From positions 114,425-178,424 of the forward strand of contig JAXHTS010000071.1 in the NCBI GenBank assembly GCA_034190085.1: a DNA stretch of 64,000 bases. Direction: 5' to 3'. Under the pieces are notes generated by a model that worked only from the letters and a program-made list of their open reading frames with translations, was not told the origin of the DNA and ran no database searches. Below are positions 9,592 to 18,855 of the stretch, one piece after another. The first letter of the stretch is position 1. The number at the start of each line of letters is the position of its first letter. This DNA comes from Spirochaetota bacterium. Its GTDB lineage: Bacteria; Spirochaetota; UBA4802; JAFGDQ01. Made by a program: the position numbers and the translations under genes.

Positions 9592-10198
9592 TTTACTCTT
9601 TTTCCTACATAAAAAAAAGTGTATGCATTTTGTTGAGTAATTATAATCAACATTAATATGAAAAAGCAAATAAAAAAACATGAAAATATTTAGGGTCTCC
9701 CGAATATAAATTCGAAATGCAACAATAAATTAATTTACACTGAATTATGATCAAAGGAACTCCAGGGTAGATTTAAGTAATACAAAATTTTATCTAATTT
9801 TTTCAATTGAGAAGATTCTATTATTAGGTATAAAAATAGATTATAAGTATTGACTTTTTGATGATATCTCCTAAGTTAGGGCAAATTATTTGTTTAAATT
9901 AAATGAAAATTCGATTGATCTTTACTATGTTTTATAGTAAAAGTCATCTAGTTTTGCTTAATTGCTAAAGATTCAAGGCTTGCCCTACTAGTATTGAACT
10001 TTATCAATAGAAGCCTCTCAATGGAACCATCCTAGGCTTTTTAAAGGGATTCAGCTTAAAGCCTAAAAAGAAGTGATTAAAATCAACAATTTTTCACTTC
10101 TTAACATACTTTGGATTTACTCTTTAGACCTTGAATTCCTGAATCAACCACTGAGATGTATATTTGTAAGTAAATACAAGGGATGTCAATAATACCTC
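9592..10198. other. Divergent intergenic region, no gene recognised
   Basis: About 600 very AT-rich bases between the divergent cyclase and lolA-like genes, so it should hold promoters for both. One inverted repeat is visible: AGGCTTT at 10033-10039 and AAAGCCT near 10056-10062. No open frame of note, tRNA or terminator was recognised. Confidence 0.45.
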
Positions 10199-10945
10199 TT
10201 GAATATTCTGATGATATGTAATTCAAGAATTATGAAATATTCAAAAAAATATTTATATATACTTAACATAATCATCTTTATGACTTTTTTTTTATGTATT
10301 CCTGAGTATGAGGCTGAGGGATATAAATTTGAGTTTATAACTGTTAGTGATATTGTTAAGAGTGTTAAAAAACGATTTTCAGAGATAGATTCTTATCAGG
10401 CAAATTTTAAGATTGAGACTAAAAGACTCGAAGCAAAAAATGTTCAACATGGAATAATCAAATATAAAACATCTGACAAGTTGCTTGTCAATTTTCACAA
10501 TCCCTATGGATTAAAGATAATCTCAGATGGCAAAACAATGTGGATATATATCCCTTCTATGAACGTTGTAGCTGAACAGGATTTACAGGTAGAGTCAGGA
10601 TCGTTATTTTTCTCACAGACAAAGAGTGGTTTATCGAGACTATTCTCAAAATATCATTATAAATTTGCCACTAAGGAACAGCCTGAATTGCAAAAAGATG
10701 GCACCAAGAAATATACATTGCTTTTAAAACAGAGAGAGAGCAGAAGTGGATATAGAACACTCAAGTTATGGATTAGAGAAGATTATATAATTACGAAAGC
10801 TCATGGAGATACCTCAACTGGCAAAAGTGTTGATATCGAATTTAGCAATATAAACACGGACATTAATCATCCAAAAGGAATATTCAAGTTTAATATTCCA
10901 TCTAAAGCTAGAATTATCAAGAATCCTATTGTTTCAGAGGAGTAG
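10199..10945 (+). CDS. lolA: Outer-membrane lipoprotein carrier protein LolA-like
   Basis: A periplasmic lipoprotein chaperone that would carry lipoproteins from the LolCDE exporter to the outer membrane. The LolA fold is recognised from VKKRFSEIDSYQANFKIET, then GIIKYKTSDKLLVNFHNPYG and ISDGKTMWIYIPSMNVV, followed by the later strand pattern TLKLWIREDYIITKAHG. A signal peptide ends around the first forty residues (hydrophobic YLYILNIIIFMTFFLCI). The start is uncertain: TTG at 10199 gives 248 residues, while the ATG at 10232 (MKYSKKYLYIL) gives a more normal signal peptide. It is followed after 3 bases by the rodZ-like gene, starting a run of five envelope and lipid genes. Confidence 0.8.
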   Translation: MNILMICNSRIMKYSKKYLYILNIIIFMTFFLCIPEYEAEGYKFEFITVSDIVKSVKKRFSEIDSYQANFKIETKRLEAKNVQHGIIKYKTSDKLLVNFHNPYGLKIISDGKTMWIYIPSMNVVAEQDLQVESGSLFFSQTKSGLSRLFSKYHYKFATKEQPELQKDGTKKYTLLLKQRESRSGYRTLKLWIREDYIITKAHGDTSTGKSVDIEFSNINTDINHPKGIFKFNIPSKARIIKNPIVSEE

Positions 10946-10948
10946 AAA

Positions 10949-12082
10949 GTGGAAGGAATTGGCGAAAGACTTAGAAGTGCACGAGAGGCTAGAAAGCTAA
11001 CAGTGAAGAATGTTTCTAATGATACGAATATAGCATCAATATTTATTACTGCTTTAGAAAATGAGGAGTTCGATAAGTTCCCTAGCGAAACATATATTGT
11101 CGGTTTTTTAAGAAATTATTCTGAATATCTAAAACTGGACGCTGAGGAGATGGTACAGTCCTTTAAGGGGTATAAAATAGGTGAAAGCGCAACCCCTGTT
11201 GAGCAGCTGATAAAACCAACCCAACCTAAAATTATATTAAATTTCTCTAGTCTTTTTCATAAGTATAGAAATATATTTTATTTATCCGGAATCATTATCA
11301 TTTTAGCGTTTGCTGGATGGATATTTCGAGGGATCTTTCAATCTGATATTGATATAGAGAATGTAGATTCAATTGAGAATATTAAGAATGAGTATAATAA
11401 TACAAAAAAGAGAACAAATATTCGTAACATAAGAAATTTATCATTATCAAATGATAGCGGATATGCTCTTGTATATCGGGATGAGGCGGTTCAGCTTCTT
11501 GTGGATAACGAAGAATTCATGTTTCTTTTAAAAGATATAAAGAACAATTTAGTAATATTGGAAATATTTCCTGGCAACACCCTAGAAATTTTCAAAATTG
11601 AAAAGCCAAGGACTATTAGGGTTAAGGATTTTTCAAGAGAGATTATTTTTACACTAAAGGGTTTAACAGAAAATCGTGCAAAGTTATTAGTGATGTTAGG
11701 TCAAAAGATAGAGGGTGAAACAGAAAGCGCTTCCATTGTTAACGATATATCAAAGGATAAGGATAATACCAAAGTCTTTGCACAAAATGAAAAAAATCTA
11801 AAAATTGTATTTGAAGCTCAATTTATACAAAAGACTTATCTTGAATTATATCTTGATGGCATGAGGAAGATGAAGGGTATAATCCCTGCTGGAAGAAGAG
11901 AAAGATGGGAGGCAGTGGAGTATATCCAGTTAAAGATTGGCAATGCTGGAGGTTTGAAAGCGAAGATAAATGGGAAGGCCTATACATTTGGCCATTCAGG
12001 TCAAGTAGCAAATAAGGTAATCACCTGGAAAAAGGATTTAAAAAATCCCAACCTATATCATATTGTAGTTAAAGATTGGTGA
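10949..12082 (+). CDS. RodZ-like helix-turn-helix membrane protein
   Basis: A 377-residue single-pass protein with RodZ architecture. Residues 3-70 form an Xre-type helix-turn-helix (GERLRSAREARKLTVKNVS, then FPSETYIVGFLRNYSEYL). A membrane segment lies near residues 110-128 (FYLSGIIIILAFAGWIF). The C-terminal part near 290-375 resembles the DUF4115 beta domain (LELYLDGMRKMKG, KINGKAYTFGHSG). RodZ links MreB filaments to the cell-wall elongation machinery; here that role is inferred from architecture. The start is GTG, 3 bases after the lolA-like stop, and the gene ends 3 bases before rimO. The long middle region (about 130-290) has no recognised domain. Confidence 0.75.
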   Translation: MEGIGERLRSAREARKLTVKNVSNDTNIASIFITALENEEFDKFPSETYIVGFLRNYSEYLKLDAEEMVQSFKGYKIGESATPVEQLIKPTQPKIILNFSSLFHKYRNIFYLSGIIIILAFAGWIFRGIFQSDIDIENVDSIENIKNEYNNTKKRTNIRNIRNLSLSNDSGYALVYRDEAVQLLVDNEEFMFLLKDIKNNLVILEIFPGNTLEIFKIEKPRTIRVKDFSREIIFTLKGLTENRAKLLVMLGQKIEGETESASIVNDISKDKDNTKVFAQNEKNLKIVFEAQFIQKTYLELYLDGMRKMKGIIPAGRRERWEAVEYIQLKIGNAGGLKAKINGKAYTFGHSGQVANKVITWKKDLKNPNLYHIVVKDW

Positions 12083-12085
12083 TAA

Positions 12086-13441
12086 GTGTTTTTATCCAGT
12101 GATATTTCTTTCTATATTATTTCTCTTGGATGTTCAAAAAATCTGGTTGATTCTGAGAAAATTAATGGAGAAATGCTATCCTGCGGATTTAAAAGAGCAT
12201 CCACACCTGAGGAAGCTGACATCATCATCATCAACACCTGTGGTTTTATTGAGGAGGCGAAGAAGGAATCAATTGATGTTATCTTTGAGTCAATAAATCT
12301 AATAGAGGTATTCCAGAATGAAGAGCATCTATTGCCATATTATAAGGGTGATCAAATAGATGCCCTGAATTTTAAAAAAAAAATAGTAGCTATTGGTTGC
12401 CTATCCAAAAGATATTATGATGAAATATTAAGTGATATACCTGAAATTGACCTTCTTTACGGTCTTGTGGATGATAATCTCATTAAACACCTATGCCATA
12501 GATTTGATATTAGATCAGCACATAGTAACAGAAAAAAAAGAAGTCCTCTTATTGATAACCTTCCATATTCATATATAAAAATTTCAGAGGGTTGCTCCAA
12601 TAACTGTAGCTATTGCGCCATTCCTCTAATTAGGGGAAATCTTATATCTTTCCCCATTGATATGATTTTGCATGACTCCCAGGAGGCTGTCCAAAAAGGA
12701 GCAAAGGAATTAATCATCATTGCTCAGGACATCGCCTCATATTCCTATGATAAATATCGTCTACCGGATGTTGTAAAAAGGATCTCAGATATTGATGGAG
12801 TAGAATGGATTAGATTGTTATATTGTCATCCGGATAATCTATATGATGATATTATTGAATTAATACATATTAACAAAAAAGTAGTAAAATACATAGATAT
12901 ACCATTTCAGCACGTAAGCAAACGGATACTCAAATCAATGAGTAGGAAGGGAGACTATCAGAGCTATTACAGGTTAGTAATGAACCTAAGGGAGAGGATT
13001 CCGAATATAAGAATACGATCAACCTTTATGATTGGATATCCTGGTGAGACAAAAGATGAGTTTTCAGAGTTAGTGAAATTTATTGAAAGGGTTAGACTCG
13101 ATAGGATTGGATGTTTCATGTATTCCAAAGAGGAGAATACAAGGGCATCGATGTTGAAAGGTCATCACCCCGAAGAAATTAAGAGGAATCGATATGATGA
13201 ATTGATGATGATTCAGAAGGATATTTCAAAACAGAAATTGAGAGGGATGATTGGTTGGGAAGTGGAGGTTATGATTGAGGATGAAATTGATGAAAAGACC
13301 TGGCTTGGCAGATCAACATTTGACGCGCCAGAGGTGGATGGTGTTTTTTACTTGACAGGGGATGATGTCGCTCTAAACACAATTGTGAAAGCTAAGATTA
13401 CTTCAACGTTAGAGTATGATTTAATTGGAGAGCTGATTTGA
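12086..13441 (+). CDS. rimO: Ribosomal protein S12 methylthiotransferase RimO
   Basis: A 451-residue radical-SAM methylthiotransferase that adds a methylthio group to an aspartate of ribosomal protein S12. The N-terminal UPF0004 domain carries three cluster cysteines in SLGCSKNLVDSE, IINTCGFIEEAK and AIGCLSKRY. The radical-SAM motif is SEGCSNNCSYCAIPLIRG (CxxxCxxC). IDIPFQHVS and RSTFMIGYPGET follow, with a TRAM domain at the end. The NTCGFI and SKNLVDSE forms point to RimO rather than MiaB. The start is GTG. The stop overlaps the next start as TTGA, so rimO and pgsA are translationally coupled. Confidence 0.92.
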   Translation: MFLSSDISFYIISLGCSKNLVDSEKINGEMLSCGFKRASTPEEADIIIINTCGFIEEAKKESIDVIFESINLIEVFQNEEHLLPYYKGDQIDALNFKKKIVAIGCLSKRYYDEILSDIPEIDLLYGLVDDNLIKHLCHRFDIRSAHSNRKKRSPLIDNLPYSYIKISEGCSNNCSYCAIPLIRGNLISFPIDMILHDSQEAVQKGAKELIIIAQDIASYSYDKYRLPDVVKRISDIDGVEWIRLLYCHPDNLYDDIIELIHINKKVVKYIDIPFQHVSKRILKSMSRKGDYQSYYRLVMNLRERIPNIRIRSTFMIGYPGETKDEFSELVKFIERVRLDRIGCFMYSKEENTRASMLKGHHPEEIKRNRYDELMMIQKDISKQKLRGMIGWEVEVMIEDEIDEKTWLGRSTFDAPEVDGVFYLTGDDVALNTIVKAKITSTLEYDLIGELI

Positions 13442-14091
13442 ATATTCCCAATTTGCTTTCAATATTAAGAATTGTATTAATACCACTATTCTTGTATCTT
13501 ATCTTCATCCCCAATGTTCAATCAAGGGTATTGGCGCTGATTGTATTCTGTTTTGCTTCATTAACTGATCTTCTGGACGGATGGAGCGCTAGAAAATTGG
13601 GCCAGGAAACGAGTACTGGGAAATTCCTGGACCCCCTTGCTGACAAATTTTTAGTAATCTCCGCCTTAATCGCATTTCTCATTCTCGATTCTCTTATTCC
13701 CTTTTGGATGATATTGATAATTGTGAGTAGGGATATACTCATCACTTTTATGAGGTATCTTGCGTTAAAGGAGAATAGAATTCTCAGAACCACCAGATTT
13801 GGGAAGATAAAAACGACATTCCAAATGATCTCTATTATAGTTATAATAATGGTATTTATCTACAGAAGCACAGGGATGAACGTATATGATCAATTTGAAT
13901 ATGGGTATTATCCGGAATTTGCTTCAGTTTATGACATATTTATTTCTGATCATCCCAATAAGTGGTTAATTATTGGCCCCTATTGTCTGATGGCTATTGT
14001 CACCCTCCTCACTGCTATTTCAGGAATTAGGTATATTATGACAAATTGGAGACTTTTTTGGCCTTCACATTCCGAAGATGAAAGAAGTTAG
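13438..14091 (+). CDS. pgsA: CDP-diacylglycerol-glycerol-3-phosphate 3-phosphatidyltransferase
   Basis: A 217-residue membrane enzyme that makes phosphatidylglycerophosphate, the committed step to phosphatidylglycerol. The CDP-alcohol phosphatidyltransferase motif is complete: DLLDGWSAR, then G eight residues later, then the pair of aspartates in FLDPLADK. Hydrophobic segments cover most of the chain. The start is TTG at 13438, overlapping the rimO stop, and NIPNLLSILRIVLIP is the usual N-terminus of PgsA. It is followed directly by pgpA, which removes the phosphate, so two successive steps of one pathway are adjacent. Residues about 140-165 form a hydrophilic loop that is longer than I expect for the family. 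Confidence 0.92.
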   Translation: MNIPNLLSILRIVLIPLFLYLIFIPNVQSRVLALIVFCFASLTDLLDGWSARKLGQETSTGKFLDPLADKFLVISALIAFLILDSLIPFWMILIIVSRDILITFMRYLALKENRILRTTRFGKIKTTFQMISIIVIIMVFIYRSTGMNVYDQFEYGYYPEFASVYDIFISDHPNKWLIIGPYCLMAIVTLLTAISGIRYIMTNWRLFWPSHSEDERS

Positions 14092-14574
14092 TTGATGTGG
14101 TGGAAGAGACTCTTATTTACTGGCCTTTATACAGGATACTCCCCTATCGCCTCTGGCACCACAGGCAGTTTGCTAGCGCTTGTAATATATGTATTTGAAT
14201 ATTTAATATTTGGAGATATTAGCTGGGTCTTAAATGTAGTTATAGTCCTAGTGATGTTATACCCCTCTATCAGATTAGGGGATGCTGGAGAGATATATTT
14301 TGGGAAGGAAGATCCTTCAGAGATTGTCTTGGATGAGATTATGGGATATTGGATATCTGTATTGTTTTATCCATTCAGCTGGAAGATTGCCATTCTTGCA
14401 TTCCTTATTTTCAGGTTCATAGATATCCTAAAACCATATCCACTTTACAAGCTTCAGGAATTAAAGGGTGGTCTTGGAGTGATGTTGGATGACTATGTTG
14501 CAGGTATACTAACAAATTTATTATTGCTTATTATTGTAATAATAACTCATTTAATGGGCATATCAATATATTAA
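14092..14574 (+). CDS. pgpA: Phosphatidylglycerophosphatase A
   Basis: A 160-residue membrane phosphatase converting phosphatidylglycerophosphate to phosphatidylglycerol. The family landmarks are present in order: GYSPIASGTTGSLLAL near residue 18, EDPSEIVLDEIMGYWIS near 75, RFIDILKPYPL near 108 and KGGLGVMLDDYVAGI near 125. The acidic residues in the second and fourth motifs are the expected metal ligands. The start is either TTG at 14092, which abuts the pgsA stop, or ATG at 14095. It closes the lolA-rodZ-rimO-pgsA-pgpA run. The tight spacing and pathway fit make the call firm. Confidence 0.9.
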   Translation: MMWWKRLLFTGLYTGYSPIASGTTGSLLALVIYVFEYLIFGDISWVLNVVIVLVMLYPSIRLGDAGEIYFGKEDPSEIVLDEIMGYWISVLFYPFSWKIAILAFLIFRFIDILKPYPLYKLQELKGGLGVMLDDYVAGILTNLLLLIIVIITHLMGISIY

Positions 14575-14599
14575 TACTTTTGAAATTATTAGATTACTA

Positions 14600-14651
14600 T
14601 TGAGATTTCCATGTTTTGGATGTGGAAATACACCAATAATAAAAATCTCAA
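14600..14651 (+). promoter_or_regulatory. Nested inverted repeat before the cytochrome gene
   Basis: TTGAGATTT at 14600-14608 pairs with AAATCTCAA at 14643-14651. A second stem, TTTCCA with TGGAAA, lies just inside and shares bases with the outer arm, so the two forms may compete. It lies between pgpA and the multihaem cytochrome and could be a terminator-like or 5' leader structure; there is no T run right after it. Confidence 0.3.
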
Positions 14652-14698
14652 CAATAATCATTCCATATAATAACCTGTTGAAAATTCAGGGGGAATAA

Positions 14699-15571
14699 AT
14701 GGTAACAGGAACCTTTCGAAAGATTCTAATACTAATCACTATACAACATTTAATATTTGCTTTTAATACCTATGCAAAAAATGGAGAAAAGGAGGATTCT
14801 CAAGCTGTTGGTGATGAGAGCAACTCCTGTATAGATTGTCATATAAAGCTAAAGGGGAAACTGAGATCTGTAGTACTCGAATGGCAGAGGAGTGTTCATG
14901 CGAAGAAGGGAAATAAATGTCATATATGTCATGGCGGCAATCCGAATTCCTCTGATAAAAAGCTTTCAAAGGCTCGGGATTATGATTTCATTGGAAGGCC
15001 AAAGAAGGATGAAATTATAAACTTTTGTGGAAGAAGCGAGTGTCACAGCAAGGCCTTTTACCAATTTAAGAAAAGCCCGCATTATCAATCTGTAATTGAT
15101 TCAGGGGACCCAAATTGTACAAGCTGTCATGGCAAGCATAATATACAGAAATCATCTATTCACATTATTTCAGATAAAACCTGCTCCGGCTGCCATTCAG
15201 TTGAATACTCAAGGGAGATAATCGATTCGATATTTAAGATTGAGAATGACATCAATGATATTCAAAAAAAAATAGATTATTTGGCAAGTGAGAATACTGA
15301 TGTTAAGGAATTAACGAATCTCCATTGGATGGCCATACACCTTTTTCATCAACTTGTTCATGTTTTCTCACGTGATGAAATGGAATTCACAAAAAAGATA
15401 CTTGATCTAGAGGTTCAATCTCTGAAAAGTGCCCTGGATACAAAGATAGCTCTGGTCAAGAGATTAAAACTATTATATAATCTCACTATTATTAATATAA
15501 TAATAATCTCTGTTGGATTTATAATCTATATTCTTTGGGGTAATGTCAGAAGGAGAAGAAAAGAGAATTAG
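14699..15571 (+). CDS. Membrane-anchored multihaem cytochrome c
   Basis: A 290-residue exported cytochrome, probably periplasmic with a C-terminal anchor. A signal peptide covers about residues 1-27. Haem-binding motifs are CIDCH (44-48), CHICH (74-78), CTSCH (140-144) and CSGCH (162-166), plus an unusual CX4CH at 110-116 (CGRSECH), giving four or five haems. Several further histidines lie between the motifs and could be axial ligands. A mostly helical region follows, then a membrane segment near 262-281. The upstream AGGGGG ribosome site fits the ATG. It suggests respiratory electron transfer in the periplasm; the partner is not evident, since no quinol oxidase or reductase gene adjoins it. 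Confidence 0.82.
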   Translation: MVTGTFRKILILITIQHLIFAFNTYAKNGEKEDSQAVGDESNSCIDCHIKLKGKLRSVVLEWQRSVHAKKGNKCHICHGGNPNSSDKKLSKARDYDFIGRPKKDEIINFCGRSECHSKAFYQFKKSPHYQSVIDSGDPNCTSCHGKHNIQKSSIHIISDKTCSGCHSVEYSREIIDSIFKIENDINDIQKKIDYLASENTDVKELTNLHWMAIHLFHQLVHVFSRDEMEFTKKILDLEVQSLKSALDTKIALVKRLKLLYNLTIINIIIISVGFIIYILWGNVRRRRKEN

Positions 15572-15642
15572 ATTATCTGCAATAATTCCTAAATTCAAAG
15601 GACAGGAAAGGGATTGGATTTATTAGCTAGCTGAATGGTAGA

Positions 15643-16134
15643 GTGATAATTGTGAAGAATCATTTATTCAATACTGAAAAAATCAGTTATATAAAGGGCG
15701 ACAAACCGAAGGTTGACTGTATACTCTGTGCGATTAGAGATCGACTCTCAGAGGTAAAGATTCTTGAGGTTTTCAGGACAGAGAGCTTTATAGTATCATT
15801 AAACCTCTACCCCTTCAATCCTGGACATTTAATGGTTTTTCCATCAAGACATGTAGAGAATCTTGTCGATATTACTGATGAGGAGGCTCTTGAGATGCAT
15901 CATCTGACCACAAAGGGTATTAATATTTTAAAGGATGAATTTAATCCATCAGGCTTTAATATCGGATATAATTTAGGTCAGGGAAGTGGAGCCAGCATTG
16001 CTCATATTCATCAGCATATTGTTCCAAGATATGGGAATGAGATTGGATTTATAGATATTCTTTCTGGTACAAGGGTATATGTTTCAGATCCAGTTGAAAT
16101 TATGAATAGGCTGAAGGATAAATTTGTACTCTGA
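15643..16134 (+). CDS. HIT-family nucleotide hydrolase or phosphorylase-like protein
   Basis: A 163-residue histidine-triad protein. The triad HIHQHIVPR is near residue 124, and PFNPGHLMVFPSRHVENL near residue 56 is the usual strand and helix before it. CILCAIRDR near residue 27 is the cysteine pair seen in the diadenosine-tetraphosphate phosphorylase-like branch. It probably acts on dinucleoside polyphosphates or AMP conjugates in the cytoplasm; the exact substrate cannot be read from sequence. The start is GTG at 15643, or another GTG three codons later. It leads a group with the TPR lipoprotein and dprA. Confidence 0.87.
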   Translation: MIIVKNHLFNTEKISYIKGDKPKVDCILCAIRDRLSEVKILEVFRTESFIVSLNLYPFNPGHLMVFPSRHVENLVDITDEEALEMHHLTTKGINILKDEFNPSGFNIGYNLGQGSGASIAHIHQHIVPRYGNEIGFIDILSGTRVYVSDPVEIMNRLKDKFVL

Positions 16135-16157
16135 AAGGAGAACAAGTAAGGAGAAAC

Positions 16158-16883
16158 ATGCTTCAGATAAGGATGAAAAAGGGCATAATGATGATCAGTT
16201 GTTTGTTTTTCGTTTTTAATAATTGTGGAGGTGAATCCTGTCAGGATTACTTCACATTTAAGTCAGTTCGGACTGTAAGTAAGGAGAACATAAAAGAGCT
16301 AACTGAGAGAGCGAGTAAACATGAAGAAATATTAAATGAAAAGATAGAGTCAGCGGATAATCTCGGCATTATTTACCAACAACTTGGAGAGAAGTATCTT
16401 GATAGGAGGGTTTGGAATTTAGCAATTGAATCATTGGAGAAGGCGGTCGGATATGGTCAAGATACCTCTATTGTCCATTATTCCTTGGCAATTGCCTATG
16501 CAAACAGAGGGCAAGAGGTAGCCAGCGATGAGGATATAAGAAAAGCGGAGAATCATTATAAGAGAGCCTTGGAGATAACACCCAATTATTATGATGCGAG
16601 TTATGGTTTAGGAATCCTTCTATTTTATGCTAAGGGAGATAAAGAGGAAGGGCTCAAGATAATTGAGGGTCTCATCATTAAAAATAGGGATTATTACAGG
16701 GCTAGATTTGTTCTTGGCAGGTTCTATTATGAATTGGGAAGGCTCAATAAGTCTCTATCGATTTATGAATCACTCTATTCTGATCTGAATACACTAACGG
16801 ACTCACCACAGACAAAGGAGTATCGAAAGAGTTGTCAGGAGAATATTGAGAGAATTATCCTGGAACTCTCGAGAAAAGGATGA
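16158..16883 (+). CDS. TPR lipoprotein
   Basis: A 241-residue protein with a hydrophobic N-terminus (MMISCLFFVFNNCGG) that looks like a loose lipobox, with cysteine near residue 23. From about residue 50 it forms helical tetratricopeptide-like repeats: NLGIIYQQLGEKYLDRR, VHYSLAIAYANRG, NYYDASYGLGILLFY and ARFVLGRFYYELGRL. TPR proteins usually hold partners together; no specific role is evident. Its stop overlaps the dprA start by 4 bases (ATGA), so the two are coupled. The start at 16158 follows AAGGAG. Confidence 0.72.
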   Translation: MLQIRMKKGIMMISCLFFVFNNCGGESCQDYFTFKSVRTVSKENIKELTERASKHEEILNEKIESADNLGIIYQQLGEKYLDRRVWNLAIESLEKAVGYGQDTSIVHYSLAIAYANRGQEVASDEDIRKAENHYKRALEITPNYYDASYGLGILLFYAKGDKEEGLKIIEGLIIKNRDYYRARFVLGRFYYELGRLNKSLSIYESLYSDLNTLTDSPQTKEYRKSCQENIERIILELSRKG

Positions 16884-18022
16884 ACTCTGAAGAGAAGTTA
16901 TATTCAATTGCTCTATCGATCATCTCATCACCCGCTCATAACAAGATATGGGATTACATCTACACCTCACATCCTTCAGAGATATACAATAGGATTGAAG
17001 GAAAAAACAAATTAAGGGTTCAAGGATTTATCTCTGCCAAGTATAAAGGGGAGCCGTTTGAGGCAGCTAGAGCAATCTATGATCATGCGATTTCCCAGTC
17101 AATTAAGATGATTGATTTTTGGGATAGAGATTATCCGCCTTTATTAAAAGAGATAAACAAACCGCCATTGCTCCTGTATTATAAGGGTCATCTAAATACA
17201 TCTAGATCACTAGCGATTGTTGGAACCAGAAATAATGATAAAAAATCATCCCAAGTAACTAGAAGAATTTCCAGTGAACTCTCCAAATTAGGATTTACTA
17301 TAATAAGCGGAATGGCAATTGGAATTGATAGAGAAGCTCATCTTGGCGCGCTTCAATCTAATGGATCAACGATAGGTGTATTGGCTAATGGCATAGGTAT
17401 AATTTATCCATCCTTTAACAGAGATTTATACACAGCAATCCTATCAACAGATAATTCATCTCTAGTATCTGAATATCCACCGGATGTATTTGCCGGCAAG
17501 TGGACTTTTGTCAGGAGAAACAGAATCATCAGCGGATTATCACTTGGGACAATAGTAATTAAGGCAGGAATGAATAGCGGAGCCCTAATAACCTCGAGAT
17601 ATGCTATTGAACAAAACAGGGAGGTATTCGCATGTCCGGGATTAGCCTTTGATGAGGAATATTCAGGTTGTCACAATTTGATTAAGAATGGAGCAGTGTT
17701 GGTTTCTAGTACAGAGGATATATTAAGGGAACTACCTATTTCAAATGATATACAAACAAGCCTCAATGCTCTTGAATTTGAAAATAGGAGTGAAGATATC
17801 AGCAATAGAAAAGTCTTTGTTGATGAAAATAATTTGAAGGGTGAATTTAAGGAAGATTCGATTGAACGAAAAATATTGAATCTATTAACAGATGGTGATA
17901 AAGATATGGATAGTGTAGTGCGTTTAATAGATTGCAATACAAGTGAGGCAAATAAGGCGATTCTTATGCTTGAGCTATCAGGTGAAATAACACGAGATGG
18001 TAACAGGATATCTAAATCATAA
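16880..18022 (+). CDS. dprA: DNA-processing protein DprA
   Basis: A 380-residue single-strand DNA-binding protein that loads RecA onto incoming DNA during natural transformation. The Rossmann-like core is clear: RSLAIVGTRNN near residue 110, then IISGMAIGIDREAHLGAL near 142, GIGIIYPSFNRDLY near 172, RRNRIISGLSLGTIVIKAG near 212 and SGALITSRYAIEQNREVFA near 232. A helical N-terminal SAM-like part and a C-terminal winged-helix-like part (about 325-378) flank it, as is normal. It starts by a 4-base overlap with the TPR lipoprotein gene. Other competence genes are not in this window, so ability to transform cannot be judged. Confidence 0.92.
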   Translation: MNSEEKLYSIALSIISSPAHNKIWDYIYTSHPSEIYNRIEGKNKLRVQGFISAKYKGEPFEAARAIYDHAISQSIKMIDFWDRDYPPLLKEINKPPLLLYYKGHLNTSRSLAIVGTRNNDKKSSQVTRRISSELSKLGFTIISGMAIGIDREAHLGALQSNGSTIGVLANGIGIIYPSFNRDLYTAILSTDNSSLVSEYPPDVFAGKWTFVRRNRIISGLSLGTIVIKAGMNSGALITSRYAIEQNREVFACPGLAFDEEYSGCHNLIKNGAVLVSSTEDILRELPISNDIQTSLNALEFENRSEDISNRKVFVDENNLKGEFKEDSIERKILNLLTDGDKDMDSVVRLIDCNTSEANKAILMLELSGEITRDGNRISKS

Positions 18023-18175
18023 ATCTATACAGAGAGAAGGATCATCAATCACCTGCATTATTACCGCATAATTCCCACAAACTCGTAATAATAAAAAGCT
18101 ATATGCATTCTTTATTTTTAATGGAATAATACGATAAATATATTATAACACAAAGGTGATACATGGAGAGCAATA

Positions 18176-18787
18176 TTGATTATCAAATATATGTTTATTA
18201 TTATTTTAGTCTTATTGACGTTGATTTCTATCTCCCAGATCTTTTCTATTCCCCCCTTTGCTGAGGATATTTTTTATATCTATAAATCTGGATATTTTTC
18301 CGAACTAGAAAAAGAATTTGATATAATCAAGGATTCATTTATTAATATAAAGATGATGAGCAAAGCTGTCTATGCTTGGATATTTCTTCAAGATATTAGC
18401 AAAAAGCATGAAATAGATATAAGGGTATATAACAGAAGAGGAAATGAGGTTTTCGCACCGGGGGAAGAGACTGTTGAGGAAAATGAAAGGGTAATAAGAT
18501 TATTGAATACCTCAAATCCAGATATTATATCTGAGGCAAAGGGAGAGAAATATTATTCTGCTATTCCAATTTTAATAGAAAGAAGGTGTAGATTTTGCCA
18601 TACTATCAATAATAAAAGCAATATTGTTGGGGTAATGACATTTGAGAGGGAGTACAATCCCTATATCTATTATTCATCCGAGAGGGTTATTCTTTTCGCT
18701 CTTATCTCAACAGCTTTATCTATCATCTTGTACTTTGTTGTAAGATGGGATCCAGAGAAAAGGATAAAACGACTCTTCAACGATTAA
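18176..18787 (+). CDS. Membrane protein with periplasmic one-haem (CxxCH) sensor-like domain
   Basis: A 203-residue protein with membrane segments at about residues 4-26 and 170-190 enclosing an exported domain. That domain holds a single haem-c motif, CRFCH, at residues 138-142, preceded by YYSAIPILIERR and followed by VGVMTFERE. This layout resembles DUF3365/Tll0287-like haem sensor domains, in which one c-type haem sits in a PAS-like fold. No output domain follows the second membrane segment, only a short basic tail. The start is TTG at 18176, supported by GGAGAG about 6 bases upstream; an ATG at 18163 is in another frame. It may report redox state or a gas, but that is inference. Confidence 0.6.
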   Translation: MIIKYMFIIILVLLTLISISQIFSIPPFAEDIFYIYKSGYFSELEKEFDIIKDSFINIKMMSKAVYAWIFLQDISKKHEIDIRVYNRRGNEVFAPGEETVEENERVIRLLNTSNPDIISEAKGEKYYSAIPILIERRCRFCHTINNKSNIVGVMTFEREYNPYIYYSSERVILFALISTALSIILYFVVRWDPEKRIKRLFND

Positions 18788-18802
18788 TATATTTCCTGCT
18801 TA

Positions 18803-18830
18803 ACATTTGACAAAATGTAATTTTTTTTTT
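18803..18830 (+). terminator. Probable rho-independent terminator
   Basis: ACATTT and AAATGT form a 6-bp stem around a 4-base loop, followed after two bases by ten T residues. It sits 16 bases after the one-haem protein gene and before topA, so it probably ends the dprA-side transcript. Confidence 0.5.
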
Positions 18831-18855
18831 AATTTGACATCCTATTGTATTCATA

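Noticed and set aside
9592..9681. Longer start for the cyclase at 9681
   Set aside because: The extra 30 residues look non-coding and the start at 9591 fits the domain boundary.
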